A stretch of DNA of 64,000 bases from Microcaldota archaeon (GTDB lineage: Archaea > Micrarchaeota > Micrarchaeia > Norongarragalinales > Norongarragalinaceae): the NCBI GenBank assembly GCA_016188965.1, contig JACPGT010000011.1, positions 37,632-101,631 on the forward strand, written 5' to 3'. The position numbers and the translations under genes were made by a program. Of the stretch, positions 17,771 to 26,854 are shown piece by piece; positions within the stretch are counted from its first letter, which is position 1, and every line of letters begins with the position of its first letter. The notes under the pieces were generated by a model that saw nothing but the letters and a program-made list of their open reading frames with translations, was not told the DNA's origin and did no database searches.

Positions 17771-19075
17771 TCAGGAACCCAGTTTTCCGCCGAATTGCTT
17801 GCTCAACTTGGATAAGAGGCCCTTGTTGCGCTTGACTTCCTTGAGCATTTTCTGCGTTTTCTCGAACTGCTGCACCAATTCGCGGACGTCCGAATCCTTC
17901 ATGCCGGCACCACGGGCTACGCGGGCCTGGCGGCTGGATTCCTTCATCAGGGCCGGGTTGCGCCGCTCCGCCAGGGTCATGCTGTGCACTGCCGCCTCGA
18001 ACGACTTGAGCTTCTTCTCGCTTTGGCCCACCAGTTCCTCCGGCAAATCGTGCTGGCCCAGCATCTGCATGACGGACTTCAGGGGGCCCATCTTCTTGAA
18101 CGCGTTCAGTTGAGAAAGGAAAGTCTCATAATCCAGTTTGCCTTCGTTCCAGGCTTTTTCCAGCTTCTCTTCTTGAGAAGCCGCCTTAGCCGTTTCCAGC
18201 AATTGATCCAAGTCGGGAAAGCCCAGCAAGGTCGCGGCGAACTTCTTCGGATCGAACGCACGAAAATCGGCCAGTTTCTCACCCGAACCTAAGAAGGCGA
18301 TGCGCGAGCCGGATTCGACGACGGAGCTCAACGCGCCGCCGCCCTTGCCCGAGCCGTCCATCTTGGTGATGATGACGCCGGAGAGGCCGACGGCGTCGTG
18401 GAACTGCTTGGCCTGCCGCCCGGCCACCTGGCCGGCATCGGCCGAGACGACTAGGAAAGAGCCGTCGGGTTGGAATTCGCGCGCCACGGACTTCAGTTCA
18501 ACGGCCAGTTCTTCATCAAAAGCGCTGCGGCCGGCGGAATCCAGGATGACGACGTCGTACTTATCGGAGAGCGCGCGGGCCTCGCGCGTAATGGCCACCG
18601 CGTCGTTCGACTCCAACGTGAAGAACGCCACATGCGCCTGTTCGGAAAGCTGTTTTAATTGGGTGCGGGCCGCCGGACGGTGCACGTCGGCGCCCACCAG
18701 GACGACTCTAAGGCCTTTCGAAGCGTAAAAGCGCGCCAACTTGGCCGCCGTGGTGGTCTTTCCCACGCCGAACAAGCCGAGCAGGAGGATGCGTTGCTTC
18801 TGAAGCGAAGGTTCAAAGCCGTTGCCCATGAACGCTTCAAGTTCCTCGTAGACGACCTTGACGACGTGCTCCCGCAGGCCGACGCCGGGCAGAGGCTTTT
18901 CGCTCAAGGCGCGCTCTTTGATCTTCTTCGTCCAGCCCAGCACGAAGCGGACGTTGACGTCGTTGGAAATCAACACGCGCTGCAGGTCCTTGACCAGTTC
19001 GGTTACAGCCGCTTCGTCCACGTAGCGGCCCGACAGCTTGGCCAAAGCCTGACGCAATCCCTTACCCAGGTCCAT
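17771..19075 (-). CDS. srp54: Signal recognition particle GTPase SRP54
   Basis: The listed ORF is extended; the true start is the ATG at 19075 (MDLGKGLRQALAKLSG), giving 434 residues. Layout: N domain (1-90), G domain with GLFGVGKTTTAAK (about 100-112), GADVHRPAARTQL, DSAGR and TKMDGSGKGGGALS, then a Met-rich M domain (about 310-434) that binds 7S RNA and signal peptides. It targets nascent membrane and secreted proteins to the translocon. The G1 motif reads GLFGVGKTT where many homologues have GxQGxGKTT. Confidence 0.93.
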   Translation of the reverse strand: MDLGKGLRQALAKLSGRYVDEAAVTELVKDLQRVLISNDVNVRFVLGWTKKIKERALSEKPLPGVGLREHVVKVVYEELEAFMGNGFEPSLQKQRILLLGLFGVGKTTTAAKLARFYASKGLRVVLVGADVHRPAARTQLKQLSEQAHVAFFTLESNDAVAITREARALSDKYDVVILDSAGRSAFDEELAVELKSVAREFQPDGSFLVVSADAGQVAGRQAKQFHDAVGLSGVIITKMDGSGKGGGALSSVVESGSRIAFLGSGEKLADFRAFDPKKFAATLLGFPDLDQLLETAKAASQEEKLEKAWNEGKLDYETFLSQLNAFKKMGPLKSVMQMLGQHDLPEELVGQSEKKLKSFEAAVHSMTLAERRNPALMKESSRQARVARGAGMKDSDVRELVQQFEKTQKMLKEVKRNKGLLSKLSKQFGGKLGS

Positions 19076-19238
19076 GAGGAACAAATCGTGCCGAAAGGGA
19101 GTTAAAAATGAACGCGTACGGGGGAGGCCGAGGGGCAGCCCGGTGGCGGTCATGCTCCGCGCCGGAATCCAGAAAAAGAAGCCGCAAAGCGCAAGAAGCG
19201 TCGCAAAAGAATAAAGGCGGTTGCGACACTGTCGGCCA

Positions 19239-20642
19239 TCAGGCCGATTTTTTGTAGTACTCGTCCAAAAAGGCCGCGAATTGAGCATGGTCCGATAAGC
19301 CCTGTTCCAGCAGGTAGTCGAGCATCTTCTTGCGCGACGAGACTTCATCCATGATGTCTTTCGGGCGTTTGCCAGTGCCGTTGGCCAACTTCTCGATAGT
19401 GCCGGCCGGATTCGGCGTGCGTTCAATCGAATCGTTCTCCGAATTCCACGCGTAGACCTCGTTGATAGCCGGCCCGTTCTCGCCTGGAAACACTTCCGTC
19501 ACCTGCACCACCCGGCGCACCAAGCCGCGGCGGCGATCGTAGAAGCGCTGCTGGACCACGATCAAATCGGCCAGCGGCAGAAGCGAGCGGGGCACGTTCA
19601 TGGGGTTGTTCTCCAGGCGCGTGATGGCATCGCGCGCGTTGTTCGAATGAAACGTACCCGAAGCGCCGCGCAAGCCCGTGTTCATGGCCGTAAATAGCGT
19701 CTCGGCTTCCGAAGAGCGGATTTCGCCCAGGATAAGCCGGTCCGGACGCATGCGAAGCGAGTTAGTCAGCAGTTCCTGCGCCGTGGTGTGCGTGCCTGAA
19801 ATCAACGGAACCCAGTTCTGACGGCCCACCAAGTTCAACTCGGGCGTGTCCTCGATGGAAATGATGCGTTCATTCGGCGGAATCAGGCTGGACAACGCGT
19901 TGAGCGTCGTGGTCTTGCCCGCCGCGGCCGAGCCGACGATGAGCACGTTCAACGGGTAGAGGCGCAAACCTTCGAACGCGACCCACAAAAAAGCCGCGAC
20001 TTCCGAGGAAATGGTGTTTTCCTTGATGAGGCCCAGCAAGGAGAAGGGGCGCTGGTGGAAAAGCCGGACCGTAACGGCTGGAAACGGCGCGGCAGGCGAT
20101 TTGATGACGTTGGCACGCGAGCCGTCCACCAGACGCACGTCGTCGTACACGTTCTTGGACCCGAACTGCGAAAGGAGCGCGTCCAGGCTTTTTTCGTCGA
20201 AACGGAGGTTGGTGTTGCATACGCCGGCTTTGCGGTGGTAGACCATGACGGGCGTCTCGGTGCCGTTGATGAAGACTTCCTCCAGTTCGTCATCATCAAA
20301 AAGCGGTTGGATGACCTGGTAGCCGTAGAAGCGGCGCAGAACGGCGCGGGCGATGGCCGCCGGATTCTTCGCACCCGACAAAAGCATGGACAAAGCCGAC
20401 AGCAGTGCTTCGGATTTCTTGCGTTGCAGGGGAAGGCCGAATTCCAGCACGTCCAGCGAATTCATGAATTCCTGCCAACCGTTAACGTCGAATGCGTGCG
20501 TCTGGCAGAACGACGGCAACAACAACCGCCTCTCCACGAGGGCCACGACGTCGTTGAACACGGCCACGTCACTGCCGGACAACGCCTCGGGCTGGACGTC
20601 GTACATCGAAAACGGAAAACCCTTGGATACGGTGGCAGGCAT
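19239..20642 (-). CDS. Type II/IV secretion or archaeal pilus assembly ATPase
   Basis: The start at 20642 (MPATVSKGFPF) is chosen because a CTTATAGG box sits about 25 nt upstream; the ORF track extends 69 nt further. About 467 residues. Motifs of the GspE/PilB/VirB11 family are the Walker A GSAAAGKTTTLNAL, the Asp box ERIISIEDTPELNL, Walker B RLILGEIRSSEAETLF and the His-box-like GTFHSNNARDAITRL. It should power assembly of pilus-like structures or secretion of class III-signal proteins cut by the nearby A24 peptidase. A TadC-like membrane partner is not adjacent. Confidence 0.85.
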   Translation of the reverse strand: MPATVSKGFPFSMYDVQPEALSGSDVAVFNDVVALVERRLLLPSFCQTHAFDVNGWQEFMNSLDVLEFGLPLQRKKSEALLSALSMLLSGAKNPAAIARAVLRRFYGYQVIQPLFDDDELEEVFINGTETPVMVYHRKAGVCNTNLRFDEKSLDALLSQFGSKNVYDDVRLVDGSRANVIKSPAAPFPAVTVRLFHQRPFSLLGLIKENTISSEVAAFLWVAFEGLRLYPLNVLIVGSAAAGKTTTLNALSSLIPPNERIISIEDTPELNLVGRQNWVPLISGTHTTAQELLTNSLRMRPDRLILGEIRSSEAETLFTAMNTGLRGASGTFHSNNARDAITRLENNPMNVPRSLLPLADLIVVQQRFYDRRRGLVRRVVQVTEVFPGENGPAINEVYAWNSENDSIERTPNPAGTIEKLANGTGKRPKDIMDEVSSRKKMLDYLLEQGLSDHAQFAAFLDEYYKKSA

Positions 20643-20783
20643 ACGCACAGAGGCACGCAAAACGCCTATAAGACGGTTGCGGAAAAAAGGGAAAGAAAAA
20701 CTACCCGGCACCTCCTAAAGCAACCGGCCGCAGGACAAAGCCCGCTTTTTTATTCGGCCGCGCCGTCATGCTTGCGAGCCGTC

Positions 20784-22148
20784 ATGGATTCCAAACCCCG
20801 CTTGGAGAAAATCGCCCAGCGCGTCGCCCATAAAGTCTCGCCCACGCCCAAACAGGCGGCGGATGAACAGAAGTTCGCACACGGCCTGATGGCCAAACTG
20901 TCCAAAGCGCTGCCCGAAGCCAAATTGCACTTGGTCGGCTCGACTGCGCGCGACACCGGCTTGGTGGGGGACAAGGACATCGACGTCTTTGCCGCTTTTG
21001 AGCGCCACCTGGCTGAAGAGTACATCGTCAAGAAGACCGTCGAGGCCTGCCGCAGATCCTTCCGCATCAAGTGGGAAATGCATTACGCCGAACATCCGTA
21101 CCTCCAAGGCCGCATCGAAAACTATAGTGTCGAAGTCATTCCCTGCTACAAAACGCAGGCCGGACAGAAAATCCAATCCGCCGTGGACCGCACGCCCTTG
21201 CACATGGACTACCTGCAAAAACAGCTTTCTGCGGCCCAGCGGCAGGACGTAAGGGCCCTCAAACGCCTGCTCAAGAGCAACGGCCTGTACGGCGCCGAAC
21301 TGCGCATCCGAGGCTTTTCCGGCCTCCTATGCGAATACCTCATCCTCAACTACCGCAGTTTTTCCGGACTCATCGACGCCGTTCGGCAGTGGAAGCCGCC
21401 GGTGCGCATCGACATGACTGCCGGACCCGGCCGCGGCTCGTCCGCTGCCTTCGACACGCCCCTAGTCCTGATTGACGCAGTGGATGAGTCACGCAACGTC
21501 GCCGCCGTGGTCTCCGCCACCACCCTGCACCGATTTATATCGCTCTGCCAGGCCTTGTGGGAAAAACCGGATGAGATACTGTTCTTCCCTAAAAAGGAAA
21601 AGGCCGCTACCGCAGCTCAGCTGCAGAAAATCCTGGACCGACGCGGCACGCAGTGGGCTGTGTACGCCATGCGCAAGCCGGACGTAGTCGAAGACATCCT
21701 CTGGCCGCAACTGGAGCGAACCGGATTGAACATCCAGAAACAACTCGAACTGAAGGACTTTATGGTCCTGACTCGACATGCTTTCGAAGACGAGAAAAAA
21801 GTCTGCCTTTTTTTCGAATTGCAACACGCCACGCTGCCATCCGTCCGCCGCACCAAGGGCCCGTCGGCTATGCATGGCCCCGCCGTTCGCCAATTCGCCG
21901 CCGGAAAGACCGCTTGGAAAGGACCTTACGTAGAGGGCGAGCGCGTATGGGTGGAGGAAAAGCGTCCGCACACCAACGCATGGAAATTCGTAGGCGAAAT
22001 CCAACGCAGGCCGGAGCGCTTCGGCATCGCCTCGCACCTGCAAAAGCCCTTCAAAACGGCCAAGGCCATCCGAAAAGCTTCAGGCCTCCAACCGCAAGCC
22101 CGCGGTCAACTGGCGCGGTTTCTGACGTTCCGGGAAGCGTGGCTGTAA
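20784..22148 (+). CDS. cca: CCA tRNA nucleotidyltransferase (archaeal class I)
   Basis: The ORF track starts far upstream; the ATG at 20784 (MDSKPRLEKIAQRV) fits homology and gives 454 residues. Nucleotidyltransferase motif: LVGSTARDTGLVGDKDIDVF, with the catalytic Asp pair in KDIDVF and a third Asp/Glu expected in YSVEVIPCY. The central and tail regions follow the archaeal CCA-adding enzyme layout. It adds or repairs CCA ends. None of the four tRNA genes in this window shows an encoded CCA, so it is needed. Confidence 0.92.
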   Translation: MDSKPRLEKIAQRVAHKVSPTPKQAADEQKFAHGLMAKLSKALPEAKLHLVGSTARDTGLVGDKDIDVFAAFERHLAEEYIVKKTVEACRRSFRIKWEMHYAEHPYLQGRIENYSVEVIPCYKTQAGQKIQSAVDRTPLHMDYLQKQLSAAQRQDVRALKRLLKSNGLYGAELRIRGFSGLLCEYLILNYRSFSGLIDAVRQWKPPVRIDMTAGPGRGSSAAFDTPLVLIDAVDESRNVAAVVSATTLHRFISLCQALWEKPDEILFFPKKEKAATAAQLQKILDRRGTQWAVYAMRKPDVVEDILWPQLERTGLNIQKQLELKDFMVLTRHAFEDEKKVCLFFELQHATLPSVRRTKGPSAMHGPAVRQFAAGKTAWKGPYVEGERVWVEEKRPHTNAWKFVGEIQRRPERFGIASHLQKPFKTAKAIRKASGLQPQARGQLARFLTFREAWL

Positions 22149-22200
22149 AAGCCGAAGACCAAAACGCTTAAACCCGCCCGCGGCCAGCTCTTTCAATCCC

Positions 22201-23337
22201 ATGATCATCCGCGACGCCATCCACGGCGGCATCGACGTGAACCCGCTGGAAGAGCAGATTCTCGACCACCCACTGGTGCAGCGCTTGCGGCACGTCCGCC
22301 AATTGTCCTTGGTCCATTTAGTTTACCCATCGGCATTGCACACGCGCTTTGAACACTCCCTCGGCTCCATGCACCTCTCCGGAAAACTGGCCAAGAGCCT
22401 CGGTCTGTCGGATGAACAAGTCCAACTCGTCCGCCTGGCCGGATTGCTGCACGACGTGGGACACGGCGCGTTTTCCCACAGCTCCGACCGGCTTTTAATC
22501 CAGAAGACCGGACGCACGCACGAGATGCGCGGCATGGACCTCGTCGAAAAGACGGGATTGAAAGACGCATTGCAGCAAAACGGAGTCTCCATGCACGAGC
22601 TGCGTGAATGTTTCGAAGGAAAAGGCGGCGGCACCATCATTACGTCGGAACTGGGTTGCGACCGGATGGACTACCTCATGCGCGACGCCTACTTCACCGG
22701 CGTGTCCTACTCCTTGCTGGACCACCAGCGCCTGTTGGAGACCATGACGCTGAAAGAAGGCCAATTGGTCATCCAGGAAAAAGGGGCCGTCGCGGCCGAA
22801 AGCCTCTTGGTCAGCCGGCACCTCATGTTCAACGCCGTCTACCTGCACCCCACGGTGCGCATCTGCGAAGCGATGGTTGAGAAGATGCTGGACACGTCAC
22901 TGCAAGACGGCCAAATCACCATGGAAGGAGTCGCGCAAGGCACGGACGACGCGGTTCTGGCTGACCTGGCGGAAAAACGCAATCCGTTGGCCAACCGCCT
23001 GCTACGACGCGAATTGTTCAAGAAAGCATTTGTCCAACCCGCGGGCCAAAATCAAACGGAAAGCGCGAAAAAACAGATGCATTGCATCATCACCGACGCG
23101 CTGCAGGACGCTGACCTGGATGAAAAACAGCATGTCATCTGCCTGCCGCCGGAGAACAAGACGCACCACGGCATCCACGTCCTGATCAAGGACGGCCGCG
23201 TCATGCCGTTGGAAAAAATTTCGAACCTAGTATCCGCCCTGAACCGTCCATCCAGCCGCGACACGCTCATTGTCGCGTGCGAGAAAGGAATGGAAGAAAA
23301 AGTAGCCAAGGCAGTGCAAACCGCTCTGGCGGACTGA
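22201..23337 (+). CDS. HD-domain phosphohydrolase (SAMHD1/dGTPase-like)
   Basis: The protein has 378 residues. The N-terminus RDAIHGGIDVNPLEEQILDH and HTRFEHSLGSMHLSGKLA followed by GLLHDVGHGAFSHSSD give the HD superfamily ligands: H in the RFEHS segment, the HD pair in LLHDVGH, and a distal Asp in SELGCDRMDYL. Archaeal homologues are related to dNTP triphosphohydrolases; the substrate here is not shown. A CTTAAACC box about 28 nt before the ATG fits leaderless transcription. Confidence 0.85.
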   Translation: MIIRDAIHGGIDVNPLEEQILDHPLVQRLRHVRQLSLVHLVYPSALHTRFEHSLGSMHLSGKLAKSLGLSDEQVQLVRLAGLLHDVGHGAFSHSSDRLLIQKTGRTHEMRGMDLVEKTGLKDALQQNGVSMHELRECFEGKGGGTIITSELGCDRMDYLMRDAYFTGVSYSLLDHQRLLETMTLKEGQLVIQEKGAVAAESLLVSRHLMFNAVYLHPTVRICEAMVEKMLDTSLQDGQITMEGVAQGTDDAVLADLAEKRNPLANRLLRRELFKKAFVQPAGQNQTESAKKQMHCIITDALQDADLDEKQHVICLPPENKTHHGIHVLIKDGRVMPLEKISNLVSALNRPSSRDTLIVACEKGMEEKVAKAVQTALAD

Positions 23338-23352
23338 AAAAAAGAAAAAAAA

Positions 23353-23601
23353 TCAGCCGATTAGGCCGACCTCTTCGACCTGGACGTTGGATACTCCGGA
23401 CAAGGCCTGGACTTCCGCCTCGAAGTCGCGGCCCGAGCCATCTTCCGTCACGAAGGACGCCTGGATGACTTTGGCGCCGAAGACGTAATCAATGACTTTC
23501 GCAGTGTTGCACTCCGACACTGCCTTGACGCGGGCGCACAACTCATCCGGGTTGACGCCTTCGTCGGGGAAGACTTTCATGACGACCATGACTTTACCCA
23601 T
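23353..23601 (-). CDS. ef1b: Translation elongation factor 1-beta
   Basis: The start at 23601 (MGKVMVVMKVFPDEG) gives 82 residues, close to the usual ~90 for archaeal aEF1B. The segments IDYVFGAKVIQASFVTED and VSNVQVEEVGLIG are typical of the GEF domain. It promotes GDP release from aEF1A. It lies downstream of the FAD synthase and Zn-ribbon genes on the same strand; the Zn-ribbon/aEF1-beta neighbourhood is common in archaea. Confidence 0.9.
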   Translation of the reverse strand: MGKVMVVMKVFPDEGVNPDELCARVKAVSECNTAKVIDYVFGAKVIQASFVTEDGSGRDFEAEVQALSGVSNVQVEEVGLIG

Positions 23602-23723
23602 AGCACACACCTTTTGAACTAAAACCAATTGATTCGCGAGCTTACCCCTTTCTTTTTGGTTAGGCCAGCTTTTTCTTTGGAAAGAAAAAGATGACCATCC
23701 ACTCCAACGGCATTGATGGCCCA

Positions 23724-24137
23724 CTACAGGCCGACGTGTTTTTTCAGGATCGAACTTTTGAACTTGTAGGTTTCAAACCCTTTGCCCCGCACCACGCGGG
23801 TCTTCAAACCGTTTTTTTCCAGGAAGGCACGGAGCGCCTCTTTATCGACGCTCTGGTCATAACCCAGCAGCAGGACATCGGGTCGCACTTCACACAGCAC
23901 CAAAAACCAATCACCGGGATTTCCAAGGCGCGCCGAGTCGACGTAGCGGACGGAGGCCACCATTTCCAGGCGTTCGATTTCCGAAAACACTGGTTTTTTG
24001 CCTTTGGTTTTTTCCGCGCTGGAATCACGCGAGACGACCACGACCAGTTCGCCGCCCAGGTCTTTGGCCTGTCGGAACAAGTCCAAGTGACCGGGGTGGA
24101 TGAAGTCGAACGTGCCGGCCACCATCACGCGGACCAA
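23724..24137 (-). CDS. ribL: FAD synthase (archaeal RibL type)
   Basis: The protein has 137 residues in the nucleotidyltransferase superfamily: VRVMVAGTFDFIHPGHLDLF carries the HxGH adenylylation motif, and ARLGNPGDWFLVLCEVRPDVLLLGYDQ follows. Archaeal RibL uses ATP to adenylate FMN to FAD. The TTG start 12 nt before the ATG at 24125 keeps the usual N-terminus. It sits 12 nt after the Zn-ribbon gene, so they are probably co-transcribed. Confidence 0.85.
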   Translation of the reverse strand: MVRVMVAGTFDFIHPGHLDLFRQAKDLGGELVVVVSRDSSAEKTKGKKPVFSEIERLEMVASVRYVDSARLGNPGDWFLVLCEVRPDVLLLGYDQSVDKEALRAFLEKNGLKTRVVRGKGFETYKFKSSILKKHVGL

Positions 24138-24149
24138 GGCGTTCGCACC

Positions 24150-24305
24150 TTACGGGCCGGAGAAGCCGTCGTTGTTCGGGCACGAAAAATGCGTGCCACG
24201 CTTCTTGCAGTCGTCGCAACGCGCAAGGTTCGAGCCGCACGAGGGGCAAGCAAAGCTGGTGCCGCCCAACGAACAGTCACGACCGCAGCTGATACAGGAC
24301 TTCAT
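24150..24305 (-). CDS. Zinc-ribbon RNA-binding protein involved in translation
   Basis: It has 51 residues from the ATG at 24305. Four CxxC-type pairs fill the protein: CISCGRDC, CPSCGS, CDDCKKRG and a final CPNNDGFSGP in which the last CPKC pair is modified. The family (COG2888, HPVT-type zinc ribbon) is found in nearly all archaea beside aEF1-beta. The precise role is unknown. Confidence 0.8.
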   Translation of the reverse strand: MKSCISCGRDCSLGGTSFACPSCGSNLARCDDCKKRGTHFSCPNNDGFSGP

Positions 24306-24561
24306 AATGCAAAACACCTTCTGAAGGCTAATGGATTGAACCAACAAACCGTGCCGAAAACGGCTTTTATAGGTTGTGACATTAACGGGCCGACACAAAC
24401 AGCCGCCACGTCAGCCTTAAAAGACGCGCCCGCCACCGTTTATTTCTCCGGTCCCAGCCTGCCGGCGATTCCGCGTCGCCCGTTTTTCAGTCAGAAGGAA
24501 AGACCCGAGAACCCGCGGAGCTTGCGGTTGCACCCGGCAGGGTCCGACCGTTTTGCTCAAA

Positions 24562-24635
24562 GGGCCCATAGTATAGCCTGGACAGAATGGGAGCTTGCGG
24601 AGCTTCAGACCGGGGTTCGAATCCCCGTGGGCCCG
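24562..24635 (+). tRNA. tRNA-Arg(GCG)
   Basis: The 74-nt cloverleaf has acceptor GGGCCCA/TGGGCCC with discriminator G, anticodon stem GGAGC/GCTTC with loop TTGCGGA (anticodon GCG at 24597-24599), and T arm CGGGG-TTCGAAT-CCCCG. No intron and no encoded CCA. The D stem (GTAT/GAAT) is weak, with one mismatch and wobble pairs. Isotype is read from the anticodon only. Confidence 0.85.
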
Positions 24636-24694
24636 TCCTCTTTTTTTCATACCAATCCCAAGCCACAAAAAGCCTCCGTTCCAACAGAAAAGCC

Positions 24695-25837
24695 ATGCTC
24701 ATCGGTTTGGTCGGCTTGCCGAACAAAGGCAAGTCCACGTTGTTCAACGCCCTCACGGGAGGCGCCGCGCAGGTCGCCAACTATCCATTCACCACCATCC
24801 AACCCAACGAGGGCATCGCCTTTGCGTCCCAGCCCTGCCCCCACGTCGTCCTGGGATTGCAGAAATGCGACCCGAACAACAGCGCCTGCCAAAGCGGCCT
24901 CCGCAAGATACCCGTCAAACTGCTGGACGTCGCAGGGCTTGTCGAAGGCGCGCACGAAGGAAAAGGCATGGGTAACCAGTTCCTCGCCGACTTGGCGGCC
25001 GCCGACGCGCTCATCGTCGTGGCCGACGCCGCCGGAAAGACAGACGACGAAGGCAACCTTACGTCGGGACACGACCCGGCGCGGGACGTGCGCATCCTCG
25101 AAGACGAATTGCAGGCCTGGTTTGAAAGCGTGGTCAAAAAGCACGCCGTGAAGAACAAGGGAAAGCCCCTCAAGGAATTCTACGGGTTGCTCTCCGGGCT
25201 GAAGGTGTCGGAAAACGACGCCGCACACATAGCCACCGACTTGGAACTGCCATCCGAGACGTCGCAGTGGACCAAAGACGAAATCCGGGATTACGCCGAA
25301 GAGATTCGCAAGAAAAGCAAGCCCATCGTCATCGCGGCCAACAAAATGGACGCCGCGCCGGACAAAGCCGCGGCGTTGGAAACCTTGCAAAAGCGCGGCT
25401 ACCCCGTCTTTGCGACTTCGGCCGAAATGGCATTGGCCAAGCAAAAAGCCGTCAGAAACGGATTTGCTCGTGAAGAAAACGGAAAACTGGTGCCTTTGAA
25501 AGAGGATGCCGCAGTGAAGGCGGCCATCGAGCGCATCAACGCGTTCGGCGACGACGGCGTGCAAGCCTTGATGGACCACGTCGTCTTCGACGTTCTCAAA
25601 CAGATCGTCGCGTATCCGGTCGAGGACGAAAAACACTACGCGAACAATTTCGGCAAAGTCCTACCTGACGCTTTCCTGCTCACACAAGGCAGCACCGCCA
25701 AAGACTTGGCAGAAAAAATCCACACGGACCTCGCCGCTGGCTTCCTATACGGCATCGACGCCAAGACCAAGATGCGCCTAGGCAAGGATACGGCTCTCAA
25801 GTCAGGCGACGTCGTCAAAATCATGTCGGCCCGATGA
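24695..25837 (+). CDS. Obg/YchF-family translation-associated GTPase/ATPase
   Basis: The ATG at 24695 (MLIGLVGLPNKGKSTLFNAL) gives 380 residues. G1 is GLPNKGKST, then YPFTTIQPNEG, G3 DVAGLVEGAHEGKGMG and G4-like AANKMDA; a TGS domain closes the protein (KHYANNFGKVLPDAFLLTQG to the end). Close archaeal relatives are YchF-like GTPases that associate with ribosomes. It lies 59 nt after tRNA-Arg on the same strand. Confidence 0.88.
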   Translation: MLIGLVGLPNKGKSTLFNALTGGAAQVANYPFTTIQPNEGIAFASQPCPHVVLGLQKCDPNNSACQSGLRKIPVKLLDVAGLVEGAHEGKGMGNQFLADLAAADALIVVADAAGKTDDEGNLTSGHDPARDVRILEDELQAWFESVVKKHAVKNKGKPLKEFYGLLSGLKVSENDAAHIATDLELPSETSQWTKDEIRDYAEEIRKKSKPIVIAANKMDAAPDKAAALETLQKRGYPVFATSAEMALAKQKAVRNGFAREENGKLVPLKEDAAVKAAIERINAFGDDGVQALMDHVVFDVLKQIVAYPVEDEKHYANNFGKVLPDAFLLTQGSTAKDLAEKIHTDLAAGFLYGIDAKTKMRLGKDTALKSGDVVKIMSAR

Positions 25838-25842
25838 CCGAC

Positions 25843-25860
25843 CATATTATAAATAATATG
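25843..25860 (+). promoter_or_regulatory. Palindromic operator over TATA box of MNT/HEPN pair
   Basis: CATATTAT-AA-ATAATATG is a perfect palindrome with 8-bp arms lying 16 nt before the ATG at 25876. It contains the TATA-like core, so a bound repressor would block TBP. The wHTH on the following protein is the likely binder. Confidence 0.55.
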
Positions 25861-25875
25861 AACATAAAATGAAAT

Positions 25876-26418
25876 ATGTTCAGGTCTTGGCATCGGTTCA
25901 AAGGCTGGAGCGTCCTGGAATACTTCCTCCAACATCCCACGAGCGCCATTCACGTCAACGCTTTGGCGCGACATTTGAAAATAAGCCCCCTAACAGCAAA
26001 CACGTACCTGACTGAATACTTCAAAGAAGAAATGCTTGAACGCGAAGCCAAGGCCAACGCCATATTCTACCGGTTAACCGAAAACCCAATGGTGAACGCG
26101 CTGAAACGGACCTACGCACTCGCCACGCTGCACGAAAACGATTTTGTCAAATCAATCATCTCGGAAAACCCCCAAGCGACCTCGATTGTCCTGTACGGGA
26201 CACGCGCATCGGGAACCTACGATGAAAAAAGCGACTACGACGTCTTGGTCTTTTCCAAGAATCCCACATTTCCAAAACGTGCCGCGTCACGGCTCGACGC
26301 CCCCGTGAGCCTTCGCATCGTTACCGTTGGACAGTGGCGCATGATGAATCCGTCCTTCAAAGAGTCCGTCCGAAAAAACCACGTCGTCCTCTTTGGGACC
26401 GGACTGGTGATGGGATGA
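25876..26418 (+). CDS. wHTH-fused minimal nucleotidyltransferase (MNT antitoxin)
   Basis: The protein has 180 residues. A winged HTH (about 15-68: SAIHVNALARHLKISPLTAN) precedes a pol-beta-type nucleotidyltransferase with YGTRASGTYDEKSDYDVLV; catalytic Asp pair D120/D122. MNT proteins AMPylate and inactivate HEPN toxins in characterised pairs. The stop overlaps the next gene as ATGA, and that gene is HEPN-like. The added wHTH suggests it also represses its own promoter. Confidence 0.8.
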   Translation: MFRSWHRFKGWSVLEYFLQHPTSAIHVNALARHLKISPLTANTYLTEYFKEEMLEREAKANAIFYRLTENPMVNALKRTYALATLHENDFVKSIISENPQATSIVLYGTRASGTYDEKSDYDVLVFSKNPTFPKRAASRLDAPVSLRIVTVGQWRMMNPSFKESVRKNHVVLFGTGLVMG

Positions 26419-26849
26419 ACGTCCAGACGTGTTTTGAGTCCGGACTGCTCAAGCGCATACCTGTCGAGCCCGAACGGGTTCAAAGCGCGCTGGATTTAGG
26501 TCGCCACTACCTGGAACGCGCCCAGGGGAACATGAAAATGCAATACCACGACGTGGCGTTCCTGATGGCCTACAACGCGATGCTGCAAGCCGCCAAAGCC
26601 GCGTTGTTCCACGCAGGCGTCAAGGAACGAAGCCATGTCTGTGCCGTCGCATACCTCCGAACATTATTCGAAACCGAACCGGAAGGGCCCGACCTCGTCG
26701 AATTACTGGACACGTACCGACTCCAACGCCACCGTACACAATACGATGGAGAAACCTTAAGCCAAGAGGAAGCGGAAATGATCATCGAAGACGCGCAACA
26801 TTTCCTGGACTTCGTTGAAGCGAAAACAGAAAGAAGAAAACAAAAATAA
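26415..26849 (+). CDS. HEPN-domain protein (putative toxin/RNase)
   Basis: The true start is the ATG at 26415, overlapping the MNT stop; 144 residues. The all-helical protein ends with TYRLQRHRTQYDG, a HEPN-type Arg/His motif, followed by an acidic helix ending DAQHFLDFVEAK. HEPN proteins paired with MNT domains are RNase toxins neutralised by adenylylation. Together with the preceding gene this forms a complete type VII-like system. Confidence 0.75.
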   Translation: MNVQTCFESGLLKRIPVEPERVQSALDLGRHYLERAQGNMKMQYHDVAFLMAYNAMLQAAKAALFHAGVKERSHVCAVAYLRTLFETEPEGPDLVELLDTYRLQRHRTQYDGETLSQEEAEMIIEDAQHFLDFVEAKTERRKQK

Positions 26850-26854
26850 TTGGC

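Noticed and set aside
20055-20783. N-terminal extension of the CCA-adding enzyme ORF
   Set aside because: It is antisense to the secretion ATPase; homology begins at the ATG at 20784.
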